A DNA stretch of 64,000 bases from Dipteris shenzhenensis. Taxonomy: Eukaryota > Polypodiophyta > Polypodiopsida > Gleicheniales. This document shows, in pieces, positions 45,255 through 56,080 of this stretch (positions are counted from its first letter, which is position 1; every line of letters begins with the position of its first letter). Under the pieces are notes generated by a model. It saw only the letters and a list, made by a program, of their open reading frames with translations, ran no database searches and had not been told where the DNA came from. The translations under genes were made by a program, and so were the position numbers. The stretch is taken from NCBI GenBank assembly GCA_047967505.1, contig CM106541.1; one strand, written 5' to 3'.

Positions 45255-46654
45255 AATGCAAGAATGAATACTAATAAAGAGTTTTCTCTTAGCAGAAGCA
45301 TTTTCTTGAGTTGAGATTTTGATTTGAGATATCGCTAACATGGAGGGGGTCATAATGGTGGATGGAGGCATGTCCATGGGAGGAGGAGGAGGAGGCAATC
45401 ATTGTTTATAAGAAGACAGCCAATAGAGGTCATGATGAAAGGAAAGGAGAACAAGCAAGTGGATAGAGGAAGTTGAGGACAAGCATGAGGCTAGAGGGTG
45501 AGCATGAGTCTAAGGCACAAGCATGAAGCTAGAGGGAAAGCATGAGGTAGAGGGTGTGGAGGATGAGCACAAGGGCAGAGGACATCGAGGATGAGCACAA
45601 GGTTAAAGGTCCTGAGGAGCTTGGACTAGTATTAGGAGGTTGGTTTAGAGTGTAGAGAGAAATTTAATTAGGATTCTCTTGTCTAATTAGCCATTTGATT
45701 AAACAACTATTAGCCTCTAGTGAATTTTAAAATGTAGAATATTTTGAGTTTACTATTTTGGAAATTTTCTCTTGGGAATCTCACACTTGTCTTTTGTCAC
45801 ACTGAGTCACACCCCCATCACTCGTCACTTCTGTCTACTTGTCTCCAACACCTGTGTTAGTAAACTGCCTATTGGTCACATCTTTTAGTGCACATGTGTC
45901 CCTCACCACCATGTGCCTCCTTCCATTCTCATATCTCTTCAATAATGGTCTGTCATTCTTCCATTTATGACACTTCCACCTTAGGCCACCATGTGTCATC
46001 CATGTGTGATTTGTGTGCTCGTCATCTCATCTTTGTTGCAATCTCAAGTCAATCATTTGCCTCACAATGCAAGAACAAATAAGATTTGGTAAGTCTTACA
46101 TGTTCTTCGCGTCCCCCTTATTCATGGTAAGGGCATTGTAAGAAAGGGGTTTCTTAGAGGAAATTTTGCTTTGCAATTATGCTTTTGTTAGTTTTAGTGC
46201 CTTGATCAATGATTACCAAAGCAACTTATCAACTCTAATCCCAATAAATGATTGGGTGTCGAGGGAAATGGACAAATCATTTTCAATTCAGGCATATCAA
46301 CATCTTACGTAGTTATGTTAAAGAGGAATATTTCTAGAGACTTTGCAAGCTATTTAAAGGTATCCTATAGAGCCTATTAACATTGAGGAGGCTACAAGAT
46401 CTCATGAAGACTAACATCCACACATCTAACATATGATTTCAGTACCTTGGCAATGGGGATTATCAAAGTTCTATGGTAGATCAATCCTTGATCCCAGGAT
46501 ATGTGCACTCAGATGCCACCAATTTCAAGCCTCTTATTAATTGTCTTTGAATTAGTTCTTGCATTTACACCAGCCTTGTAAGCCTTTCAATAATTATGGC
46601 ACATTGTTTCCAATATCTCATTTACAAGTTTGATATTTTGCGCATAGTTGTTCA
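45255..46654. other. no gene recognised
   Basis: 45475-45640 contains repeated GACAAGCATGAGGCTAGAGG-type phrases (about six loose copies of 20-30 bases). The remainder is AT-rich; no LTR ends for the copia element starting at 46655 could be fixed, although its 5' LTR should lie here. Confidence 0.35.
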
Positions 46655-47020
46655 ACATGGCCAGATCACACAATGATATTACCCTTCTAGACAAGAATAG
46701 CAAGCTAGATGACAATAATTATGGCAACTAATCCAAAATGGTGAATATGTTCTAGGTAAAGATGTTGTGGGACACTTTCATAGAAAAAGAGAAGAGACTT
46801 GGGCCTTTGGTAACAACTTCCACTACTCCATTTGCTCCTGATGTACTTTCAAAAATTGCAAAGTAGCATGAAGATAAGGATAGGACGACACGGCTAGCAT
46901 TGACCAACCTCAACTTCATTGTAAAAGATGTTATGCTACCCATTCTCAGTGGGTCAAATATCTTTCATGATCTCTTGAGGCCATAGGGCCTCGAGGTCTC
47001 AGAGGACATTAATTTTCTTT
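46655..47020 (+). pseudogene. copia gag N-terminal fragment
   Basis: The translation gives MARSHNDITLLDKNSKLDD, then NNYGN-stop-SKMVNMF (the L-D-x-x-N-Y-x-x-W motif with the tryptophan codon now a stop), LWDTFIEKEKRLGPL-like sequence and LALTNLNFIVKDVMLPIL. This is the first third of a Ty1-copia Gag. It ends where the hAT transposase sequence begins. Confidence 0.65.
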
Positions 47021-47053
47021 CTTTCTTTCTCTCTATCTTGAGAGCAAAGAAAC

Positions 47054-48560
47054 ATGGCATTTGTAGCAAGGGTGGGTCCTGGACCAGGCTTTACATTGCC
47101 AAGTTACAATGCTGCCCGCGACAACTACTTGGATGCATACTATGAGAGGATGAAACTAGAGATGGAGCAAGTAGTATACGATGGTATTGAGAAAACAGGA
47201 TGTACCATTGTTAGTGATGGATGGAAAAATGTCACCAAGAGGCCTCTGATCAATATCATGGTCGTGACATTTAAGGGAGAGGCTTTTCGTCAATCAATTG
47301 ACACAAGTGGTAATGCCAAGATAGGTGAATACATTGCTGAACAATTGGAGGCTATAATTGTGGATGTTCGAGAGCATACTGTTGTTCAGATAATCACCGA
47401 CAATGCAAGGAACTGTAGGAAAGCTGAAAAAATTAAAAATAAAAAATATCCAACCATTTGGGCATCGTCGTGCTCTTGCTATTGCCTTGACCTTGTGCTT
47501 GAGGATTTGTATAAATCAACGGAGTCTCTATGGTTCAAAGCCACTGTAGATGAAGGATGAAGATTGGTGTTGTACTTCCTCAACCACGAAATATTTTTGG
47601 GCATTTTCAAAAACCGCCAACCTGTTGAACATCCACTAGAGTTTTTGAAACTTGGCAAAACATGTTTCGGAATAAACTATATAATGTTGGACCATTTGCT
47701 CAAGCTACAAGGAGTTGTAACGGAGACATTATTCAGTGTAGAAGCTAACGAGTGGATAGCTGAGTCAACCTCACAAAATGCCCGTAATGAATTCTTAAAG
47801 ATGAAGCAAATTGCTCACCCTGCTAGCTTTTAGAAGAGAATAGCTGATGCGGCCGAAGCAATGAGGCCAGTATGGTTTGCCATTTGAAAACTAGATGTGA
47901 AATGACCAAGTTTGGGCAATTCTTATATGGCTTGGTGGACTGCTAAGCGAGACCTATTAAAGGAAAATAGAATCCACAAGTGACGGCATTGGCTACATTG
48001 TCGATCATCATGCCACTTTGCAAAAGATGTTTCAAAAGAGATGGAATCATGCTCACAATGACCTTCACTATGCTAGTCATATTTTAGATCCTCAATGGTG
48101 GGAGTATCGTCTTAAAAGATTGGAACACATAATGCAGCCTTGGCATAATCTCTTGGGATGATTTTTTGAGGACGCATCTGAATATGCTGCTACTGCGAGG
48201 AAATTATCCACTTTTTGAAATCAGGAATGGTTGTTTTCATATACAAGAATACGAGACCTTGCAAAGGAGATGCCTACATGGAGATGGTGGGAAGAGTGTG
48301 GAGCATCGACACCTCATTTGTAAATGTTGGCTTTGAAAGTGCTATCCTAGCTTTTAGCAATTCATCGAGTGAACGAAATTGGTGTAATTACAAGTTTGTT
48401 ATTTCAGTCACAAGAAATCGTTTGAAGATAGAAAGAGCATAGAAATTGGTATATGTTTATGTAAATGGTAGACTTTTGGATGATGTTAAGGGAGAGAGTA
48501 ATGATGGAGATCTAGCCAAGTGGGTATATTGTGATCTCTCAAGCCATTGCATGATCCTCC
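47054..48560 (+). pseudogene. hAT-superfamily transposase, central and C-terminal parts
   Basis: An open frame of 168 codons starts at 47054: GPGFTLPSYNAARDNYLDAYY, GCTIVSDGWKNVTKRPLIN (first catalytic-region aspartate retained), then ITDNARNCRKAEK and CYCLDLVLEDL, which together are the DUF659 region of plant hAT transposases. The next frame (47564-47833) continues with DHLLKLQGVVTETLFS and EWIAES. After stops, 48350-48480 encodes SSSERNWCNYKFV and RNRLKIERA-stop-KLVYVYVNGRLL, the C-terminal dimerisation region. The BED zinc finger is absent. Inactivated by several stops. Confidence 0.85.
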
Positions 48561-49759
48561 CATCATTGTAACCAGGTACTCCCACAGGTACACAATCAAG
48601 GAAAGATGATGGATCATCCATTAGTGGAAATGATGAGCCAAATGTGGCTGATATGCAAGCGGTATAGCAAGCTGAAATTCCCTTGAGAAGATTAGCTAGA
48701 GTGTCTAGACCACTTGAGAGATTTGTTCCAGAGGCAGACTACGTGATGCTTACTAATTGCAGGGAGCCTTCTTGCTATAGGGAGGCTATGATGCACGAGG
48801 ATTAGCACAAGTGGGAGTATGCTATGCAATCAGAGATGAATTCACTCATGAAAAATAAGACTTGGGACTTGATTTCTTTGCCACATGGAAAGAAAGCATT
48901 GCCATGTAAATGGGTCTACAAGATGAAGGTCACACATGATGATGTGCCTAAGTACAATGCCCATTTGGTTGCTAAAGGTTTCAAGCAAGAGAAGGGTGTG
49001 GACTTTGATGAGATCTTCTCTCCAGTTGTGAAGATGGCCACACTTAGATGTGTACTTGGACTTGTGGGAGTAGAGGATATGGAGCTTATGTAGATGGATG
49101 TCAAGACAGCTTTCTTGCATGGGAATCTGCATGAGGAAATCAACATGGTATAGTCGAAAGGCTTTAAAGAAAAGGGCAAAGAACATTTGGTTTGCAAGCT
49201 GAAAAAGAATCTTTATGGCCTTAAGTAAGCACCTGGAGAATGGTATCAAAATTTTGATGCTTTCATTCAGTCCCAGGGTTTCATAAGAAGTGAGATTGAT
49301 CACTGCCTCTACGCTAAAAGGGCTAAGGATAATAGCTTGATACTCCTAGCACTTTATGTGGATGATATGCTATTGTCTAGCAAGAACACTTATGAGCTGG
49401 ATGCATTGAAGGCCAAGTTGCATGAGGCCTTTGACATTAAGGATTTGGGACTTGCAGGTCATACTCTTGGTATGCCATCATGTATGACCGGAGTAGGAAA
49501 CTAATTTGGCTTTCACAGGAGTATGCTACAAATTTGTTTTAATATGGAGGGGGGGAAGGTAGTAAGTACTCCATTGCCTCCCTATGTGAAACTAAGTCAA
49601 GCAGATAGTCCCAAATCAGATGATGAGAGGGCCATGATGGCCAAGGCTCCTTATGCATTAGCGGTTGGGAGTCTTATGTATGCTATGATAGCTACTAGAC
49701 CAGGCATTGCATTTGCAGTGGGAGTTGTTAGCCGGTATATGGCTAATCTAACATAGACA
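48561..49759 (+). pseudogene. copia reverse transcriptase, cut by a nested element
   Basis: The translation runs PNVADMQAV..RRLARVSRPLERFVP (integrase-RT linker), then NSLMKNKTWDLISLPHGKKA, KWVYKMKV, NAHLVAKGFKQEKGVDFDE, MDVKTAFLHGNLHEEI, KKNLYGLK-stop-APGEWY, and LYVDDMLLSS with intact YVDD at 49355-49366, followed by SLMYAMIATRPGIAFAVG. Stops and a frameshift are present. It is interrupted at 49760 before RNase H by a minus-strand LTR. Confidence 0.88.
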
Positions 49760-51240
49760 TGGAAAACAGTAAATCAGATTTTATTTACATTCCAAAAACA
49801 TTCAGTTGATACATTCTCTATTCAGGAAGATGATCCCTCTGACAAAATATGAAGAGGGGAGAGGAGAAGAGTGGACATTAGGAGAGAGAGCACAGCTAGA
49901 GAGCACACCACAAATGACTAACTGTACACTAGATTTAATTGAAAATGTAGAATACATACAAACCCATTTAGGATTAGGGTTAGGACATCTAACCCTTTCC
50001 TTTATAGCACTCTATTGGATTAGTGCTATGCACATATGATCACATGATGGTTAGTGCTATGCACATATGATCACATGAAATTGAGCATGATCTCTCAACA
50101 CCTTCCCTCAAGATCAACATCATGAAGTAGGCCTTCCCTCAAGATCAACATTATGAAGTAGGCCTTCCCTCAAGATGATGATTCTGGGGAATTGGAGAAG
50201 GACTGAGCGTTACATTCCATCACACCCCTTTAATGGGAATGCCCTTCCTCTGTGTCGGCGTTTCTTGAAAAGCTCTTTACCGAGTGGTTCGGTAAAGATG
50301 TCTGCAACATTCTCTTTGCTATCACAATGTTGCAGTGTGCTGTCACCAAAGTAATACTCTTTCTTTGATGAAGTGCTCTCTGACATCAATGTGCTTTGTT
50401 GTGGAGTGATATATTGGATTCTTAGCTAATGCTTGAGCCGATTGATTATCACAGTATATTGTTGTTGGCTTTAACTTATCAAAGTAATCTATTTCTAACA
50501 ATAGTCTTTTGAGCCATATAGCTTCACATGCACCTGTAGTGAGTGCTCTATATTCTACTTCAGTCGAAGATAAAGAAACAGTTGGCTATTTGTTTGAAAA
50601 CCATGATATAGCACCTTGACCAAGGAAAAATGCATATCCCTGTGTGGATCTCTTGGTCTCATGATCTCCGGCATAGTCACTGTCTTAGTATCCATACAAC
50701 TGTGGATGACTTCCTTTGTATTCTATCCCAAACTGTCTTGTACCTCTGATGTATCTCAAGACTCTTTTGGCTGCATTCCAATGAGATTGTTTTGGATTTG
50801 CCATAAACTGTGCAAGTGAACTTACTGCATAACAAATATCTGGCCGTGTGATAGTCAGATATATAAGAGATCCGATGAGCTGCCTGTAGTACTTGTCATT
50901 GATTGTAGGGTTTTTTGAATCTTTAGTAACTTTCAAACTCTGTTCAATTAAGTGGCTGCAATCTTGCAATCTGCCATATGAAACTTCTTTAGGATACTGT
51001 CAACATATTTCACCTAACTCATGAAGGTGCTGTCTAAATCTCTCTAGAACTCAATTCCAAGACAATAGTGCATAAGTCCAAGATCTTTCATGTCGAACTC
51101 TTCAGATAAGTCTTATTTTAGCTTTTTGATGAAGCTATCCTTACTTCCTGTCACAATTAGATCATCTACGTACAAAAATGCAATAGTAATGTCTTCCCCT
51201 TGAACTTCGTAGTAGAGAGCATGATTTGCATTGACTTCAT
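49760..51240 (-). mobile_element. minus-strand copia element: 3' LTR and RT/RNase H
   Basis: The LTR is 49760-50100 (341 bp; plus-sense TGGAAAACAG..CTCTCAACA), flanked on the right by CCTTCCCTCAAGAT, the complement of a polypurine tract. Its minus-strand end contains AATAAAATC. Beyond it, 50200-51240 (minus) encodes the end of RT (TITRPDICYAVSSLAQFMA, 50850) and RNase H (YRALTTGACEAIW, IYCDNQSAQALAKNP, KHIDVREHFIKE). It inserted into the plus-strand RT at 49759. The rest of the element, including its 5' LTR, was not found to the right. Confidence 0.85.
50101..50176 (-). repeat. polypurine tract triplicated with 31-bp period
   Basis: CCTTCCCTCAAGAT occurs at 50101, 50132 and 50163, with CAACAT-CATGAAGTAGG spacers. 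Within the LTR another 28-base duplication (TTAGTGCTATGCACATATGATCACATGA) occupies about 50022-50080. Confidence 0.9.
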
Positions 51241-51780
51241 GTATCCCAGATCAGCAAAATACTTGTCGATTCGGCTTCTGAACATTCAAGCAAAAAACAT
51301 CATCATCACGACACTTTAGTTCTTGAAGCAATATCAAATTTGCATTAACATTTCTGAGGGCAGAAATACACCCTTTTTGCTTATCAGAGTTGCAGCACCC
51401 TCGAAGGTTCCAAGAGAGTGCTTTGATCTGCTTCATATTGTCAACATCGGAACTCCATTCTACACTGCTAGTTTGCAAGCATCTTGTAGGCATCCTTGAA
51501 GAAGTTAAAGCAGTTATCTTTCCCATGACCCACATTCCTGGTAGTATCTTTGAGTCTCTTCGACATGTGGCCGATAGATTACCAACATTAACGTTGCTTG
51601 AGTGGGAGAATAGAACTAGTGCCATTCTGCCTATGAGGCCATGGAGAATGCCAATAGTGCATCTTCTCTACAATCTCATTGGGAGAATGTCATTAGTGCC
51701 ATTTCCAATGTGTCCCAAAAGATCGATAGAAAGCACTTAAATTCACGCCTTGGAAGACTAACTTTACTAGACATCTTAAG
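51241..51780 (-). pseudogene. LINE endonuclease start (ORF1-ORF2 junction region)
   Basis: On the minus strand near 51430-51290 the translation reads IKALSWNLRGCCNSDKQKG and NLILLQELK, the first two motifs (N and E boxes) of a LINE apurinic-type endonuclease. The upstream side has no recognisable ORF1 motif. The sequence is cut at 51241, where the copia element begins. Confidence 0.65.
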
Positions 51781-51990
51781 TCCCTTTTTTTTTTCATGAA
51801 AAAGACTTGTATTAAGTATGAAAAATACCCGCGTGAGCAAGAAAGTGAACTACATCATGCGATGAGGAAAGCCCCCTAAAATAGGGAACATAAAACTCAA
51901 AATGAGCTGGAAAGAAACCAAGGTTGAGGCTGAAAGTGCCACCTCAACCCTACTGTAGTAATATTTCCAGGGCCCCAAGAGATGGGAATC
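51781..51990 (-). mobile_element. LINE 3' end with poly(A)
   Basis: The reverse complement matches the 3' end of the LINE at 3790-3967 (GGGTTGAGGTGGCAC.., TTTCTTTCCAGCTCATTTTG, GCTCACGCGGGT, TCATACTTAAT) and terminates in CATG plus about ten A residues at 51790-51781. It is a 5'-truncated insertion of the same family. Confidence 0.8.
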
Positions 51991-52071
51991 CAAGAACTAA
52001 GAGGGGGGGGAGAGAGGGAGAGAGAGAGGGAGGGAGGAAGGGAGAGAGACACATGCACGCATGCACGCCTA

Positions 52072-52127
<56 letters not shown>

Positions 52128-52360
52128 ATGGTGCAAGATGGACTACGAAGGCAAATTAAGAGTGTATGGTGGGTTCTTTGCCAAGTGAGCAAGGGAAGAT
52201 CCTACAATCAATCCTCTCTTTGTTGAGGGCATATATATATGGGTTGGTTATTTGACAAAACATGTAACATTAAGGGAAGAACTTGCAATCATACTCTCTC
52301 CAAAGGACTAAAAATTTATTTCCAGGGCCCCAAGAAATGGGAATTCAAGAACTAAGAGGC
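51962..52360. repeat. 42-base direct repeat flanking a GA-rich block
   Basis: ATTTCCAGGGCCCCAAGAGA..GAACTAAGAGG at 51962-52003 recurs at 52318-52360 with three differences. Between them lie a GGAGAGAGGGAGGGAGGAAG tract and a GA microsatellite (52077-52127). Confidence 0.85.
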
Positions 52361-52399
52361 TAGCTATAAAGGTGTCGTGGAGGTGGTAAACTCAATAAT

Positions 52400-53208
52400 G
52401 GAAGGCAACAAGGGGTTAACATGACAGGTTAGGACATGAGCACACTCTGGACTTCTCGAATTAGCCAACACGTTCCACCACCGCCCTTGAATACATTAAT
52501 CAACACACCTTAATCAACACTCATATCAATCAATCTTAATCACCTTATGTTAATCGACACTCATGCATCGTGTGACATATAGTAATGTTAATTTTCAAAG
52601 ATTGTGGGCTCCTATTGAGCTTGCTTGCCCACCTCTTCAATTTTCCAAATACTCATAAAACTTTAAAGTCTATGCAATGTGTGCATTTTTAATCAGAGTT
52701 CAAGATTCCCAAGTCTTTACCTCATAGTTTCTTATCTCTCCCCTAGAGTGGGTATGCTTTTACATTTTTACTTGTCTATCCCTCCAAATACTAGGCACAT
52801 GTCCTCAACACTTGAGCCCAAAGATGGTCGTGGGAGCTCAAGATGTGATTTGAGAAAGTTCGTGGCTACCCCGAGTGAGTATATATGGAGGGGAGGGAGG
52901 GGGCTGAGGCAGAGCAAACAAAGGGAGGGGAGGAAAGTCTGAGACAAGGGGGAGAGCATGGAACGGAGAGAGGCAGGGTGAGGGCAGCGTGCAAAGGCAA
53001 GATGAGGGCAGTGCGCATAGGGTGAGACAAAGTCGGTGAGGGCAGTGTGCAAAGGCGGTGAGGCGATAAGACCTTAGGTTAATTGGGTTAATAGAGGGGG
53101 CAAAGAGCCAAATTAATGAATTTATTTAGGGAGAGTGAATAGAGAATGTGAAAAAAAAAGTGATATCAATTGATATATATAGCTTGATATTATTGTGGAT
53201 TTATGCAT
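52400..53208. other. no gene recognised
   Basis: 52480-52570 repeats AATCAACAC phrases, and 52900-53060 has repeated GTGAGGGCAGYGYGCAAAGG-type phrases on a G-rich background. No open frame with recognisable content. Confidence 0.4.
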
Positions 53209-54815
53209 TTGGACTTGCTTTGTTGCATTCGGCGCTAGAGTTTGAACATGAGGAAATCTCGAAAGTTACAGTTCTAACCTTAGGCTTAAAAAATAATACC
53301 ATAGACATATTGAATGAAAGATGCTATGCCGATTTCCATTCAAACCTATAAAGGGGTAGAAAGTGTTTGGTGATGGTCTTAACATGATATAGCACTATGT
53401 GAAGTGGGTCTAAAGTTCTCAAATTTGAAAAGTAGGCTACTCCTTGAGGTAACAAATCCATGAATCCTTCATGAAGCACCGTGTTGAAATGAGTTGAGAT
53501 ATTGAAAGTAGAATTAGTGCAATGCATCTTCCTTTTTAATGATGGTGGGTGGCTTGCAATGAAAATGTTGAGACTCAAATGTGCTTTACTTGAAATCATG
53601 AAGATCATTCATGCCCTTGGAGAAAATGTGACGTATGGATTGAAGATAATAATATAGTCAAGATATTGATTGAAACCGAGTTAGTGGAGTTTGTAAAGTT
53701 TGGAATCAGTGGTATGATCACAATTGGTCATAATAGAGGAAGGATTAGTGTCATCAAGCTTTGTGAGATGCATATTGGATAATTCATGTGCAAGACACAA
53801 CTAGACAATAGACTATTCCCACCAAATACATGTTAGAATTACATTGGCAGTCACATTTAAGAAATTGAATTATATTTGTAATCAATATGTCCCTCTGTCT
53901 CAAACTATGGCAGTGAACATTTATAAGAAAAAATATAATGTCTCTTTGTAAGTTTTCAAGTCTCTTTCTTTCTAAGTCTCCTATAAATTGATGATGGCAT
54001 CTACATAATATGTTGCTGGAGCTAAACATTTATGCATAAGAGTGTCATTGTATGTTCATTTGGACTTGCTTTTTTGCATTCGACACTAGAGTTTGTACGG
54101 GAAGAAATCTCAAAACTTATAGTTCTAACCTAAGGCTTAAAAACAATACCATAGACACATTGAATGAAAGTTGGTTAGTTGTACATTTTGGAAGAGGCTA
54201 TGCCTATTTCCATTTAAACCTATAAAGGGGTAGAAAGTATTTAGTGATGGTCTTAACATGATGCAACACTATGTGAAGTGGCTCTAGAGTTCTCAATTTT
54301 AAAAAGTATGCTACTCCTCAAAGTTACAAATCCATGAATGCTTCATGAAGTACCAGGTGGTTTGCAATGAAAATGTTGAGACTCAAATGTGCTTTACTTG
54401 AAATCTTGAATATCCTTTATGTCCTTGAAGAACATGTGATGTATGGATTAAAGATAACAATATGATTAAGATATTGATTGAAACCGATTTAGTGGAGTTT
54501 GTAAACTTTGGAAGCAATGGTACGATCACAATTGGTCATAATAGAGGAAAGATTAGTGTCATCAAGCTTTGTGAGATGCATAAGGGATAATTCATGTGCA
54601 AGACTCAACTAGACAATAGACTATTCCCACCAAATACATGTTAGAATTACATTGGCGATAATCGCATTTAAGAAATTGAATTACATTTGTAATCAATATG
54701 TACCTCTATCTCATACAATGGCAGTGAACATATCATGTCTCTTATGTAAGTTTTCAAGTCCCCTTTTTTCTAAGTAACCTATATATTGATGGTGGCATCT
54801 ACATAATACTTGCAT
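53209..54815 (+). repeat. 850-bp tandem duplication of non-coding sequence
   Basis: Unit 1 starts at 53209 (TTGGACTTGCTTTGTTGCAT) and unit 2 at 54060 (TTGGACTTGCTTTTTTGCAT), an 851-base period. Matching segments follow throughout, up to GGCATCTACATAATA at about 54010 and 54808. Unit 2 lacks about 70 bases around 54345 that unit 1 has. The copies have diverged by numerous substitutions. Neither contains a recognisable coding region. Confidence 0.88.
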
Positions 54816-55143
54816 CATCTTTCATGAAGATGAAAATTTTCTTTATCATACTAGGAAAGATTATGCATGAGGCCAAAGTTTTCTATACTATTTCTTAAGG
54901 AAGAGCTACCATGTGGCAAGAGGAGCTAGAGTGGAGGGGGAGATGTGCCACGGGCTTCTTGGCATGGTGAGAAAAGGGGGTTGTCGGAGGCATCCTTCCT
55001 AAGGGCAAATCATGGGTTTTTGAAATTAAGGGAGGAACGGAGTTGAGATTCAATTAAAAGTTTTCTTAAAAATTTTCAAAGGTTGAAATTCATAAAAAAA
55101 CCTTAAATTTTTATTCCGTGAAATTGAAGGCAACCTATCATTT

Positions 55144-55190
55144 GAGACCAGGGGAGCTGGTCTCTAGCCCGTCTACGCGTCGTAGACGGG
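55144..55190. other. two adjacent perfect inverted repeats
   Basis: GAGACCA-GGGGAGC-TGGTCTC (55144-55164; 7-bp arms, 7-base loop) is followed after three bases by CCCGTCTACG-CGT-CGTAGACGGG (55168-55190; 10-bp arms, 3-base loop). Both are perfect. They lie 62-108 bases upstream of the ATG at 55252. Confidence 0.85.
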
Positions 55191-55251
55191 TCAGGTTACT
55201 CGTCATACTTAAAAGCAGTGTTAGGGAATTTTGGAAGTTTGCTTGGAAGCG

Positions 55252-55917
55252 ATGGCTGCAAGCCTTCTTCACAGAGGAGTCCGCAATTTTCTTCCTACGC
55301 ATGCCGGTGTTGCTCTGTCCATCGACATTCGATCGACATGGCTTCTAGTAAGACCGAGAGAGAGTTTACAGTCACATGCCTTTTCCACTGACAATTCATA
55401 TTCTGGTGTGCCCCGCATTCCTCTGTATTTGTTTCCGTTCAAAAGCAATGTTTCAAAGACGCTCGAGGAAGTTTTCTTCATGTTGCGTCATTAACCCGTA
55501 GGTCAACAAATGCGAATAGAGCGGCTTTGGCGAGAATTCATCTTAGGCTCACAGCATTGGAGGGCGAAGGAGGTAAGGCTTTACCTTTTCGCAGGAGGTT
55601 CTGAAACAGTGTTGAATCTGATAAAAGTGGAGAATGCATTCCACTTCTGCATGCGGGTAGTCATTTTTTTCACTTTCTACATTCGAGCAGTGCGTCATTG
55701 GATAAGAAATTTCGCTTGTTTCGTTAAGGGACCGGATGAGCCTTTATGGATTGAGGATGCGGGAGCGAAGGTAAAGACGCAAGGTCAACAGGCAGGTGGA
55801 CTATCTCTGCCACCGGAGAGCTGGATCCCCAGTCCGGCAGCACCACAGGTCTTCACGCTTCCCCTCTCCCCCACGTTGCCTTCATTTTTCAACGATTTGC
55901 AGTGTAATGGAAAGTAA
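55252..55917 (+). CDS. possible first exons of an unidentified organelle-targeted protein
   Basis: From ATG 55252 the frame begins MAASLLHRGVRNFLPTHAG and continues through an arginine-containing, acid-poor segment to LQSHAFSTDNSYSG, then stops at 55494. The composition (R, S, A, L; no acidic residues before the first ISD; an AFST site) fits a mitochondrial presequence. Possible donors include GTGTGCC near 55412; a possible acceptor is the TAG before 55501. A second block follows (55510-55575, ending at a consensus GTAAGG donor) and a third open stretch runs to 55917. I could not identify the mature protein in any frame. It could be a pseudogene or chance ORF. Confidence 0.3.
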
Positions 55918-56080
55918 CAACGCAAACGAGTTTTTTTTTTTTTTGGGTTGGCATATGGAAGTTGGGTGCCTAAGAGCAGTTAATGATACACGATTTTTGT
56001 CTGTTGTTTCTTATACCGAAGCACAAGCGTGCCTATCTACTTCTTAGGTGGCACTCGCAATGATTATTGTTGATGATAGA

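Noticed and set aside
47054-47560. A functional domesticated hAT transposase gene
   Set aside because: The 168-codon frame is followed by numerous stops in the rest of the conserved protein and lacks the BED finger; it reads as a decaying transposon.
52020-52188. ORFs of arginine/glutamate or serine/leucine repeats around GA tracts (also 25700, 27200, 30790)
   Set aside because: Plain translation of dinucleotide microsatellites.
55510-55780. Organellar single-stranded DNA-binding protein (OSB) PDF motif
   Set aside because: RLWREFILGSQHW and PDEPLWIEDAG weakly recall the PDF motif, but the W-W-D-N-R core and any OB fold are absent, and another frame is equally open.
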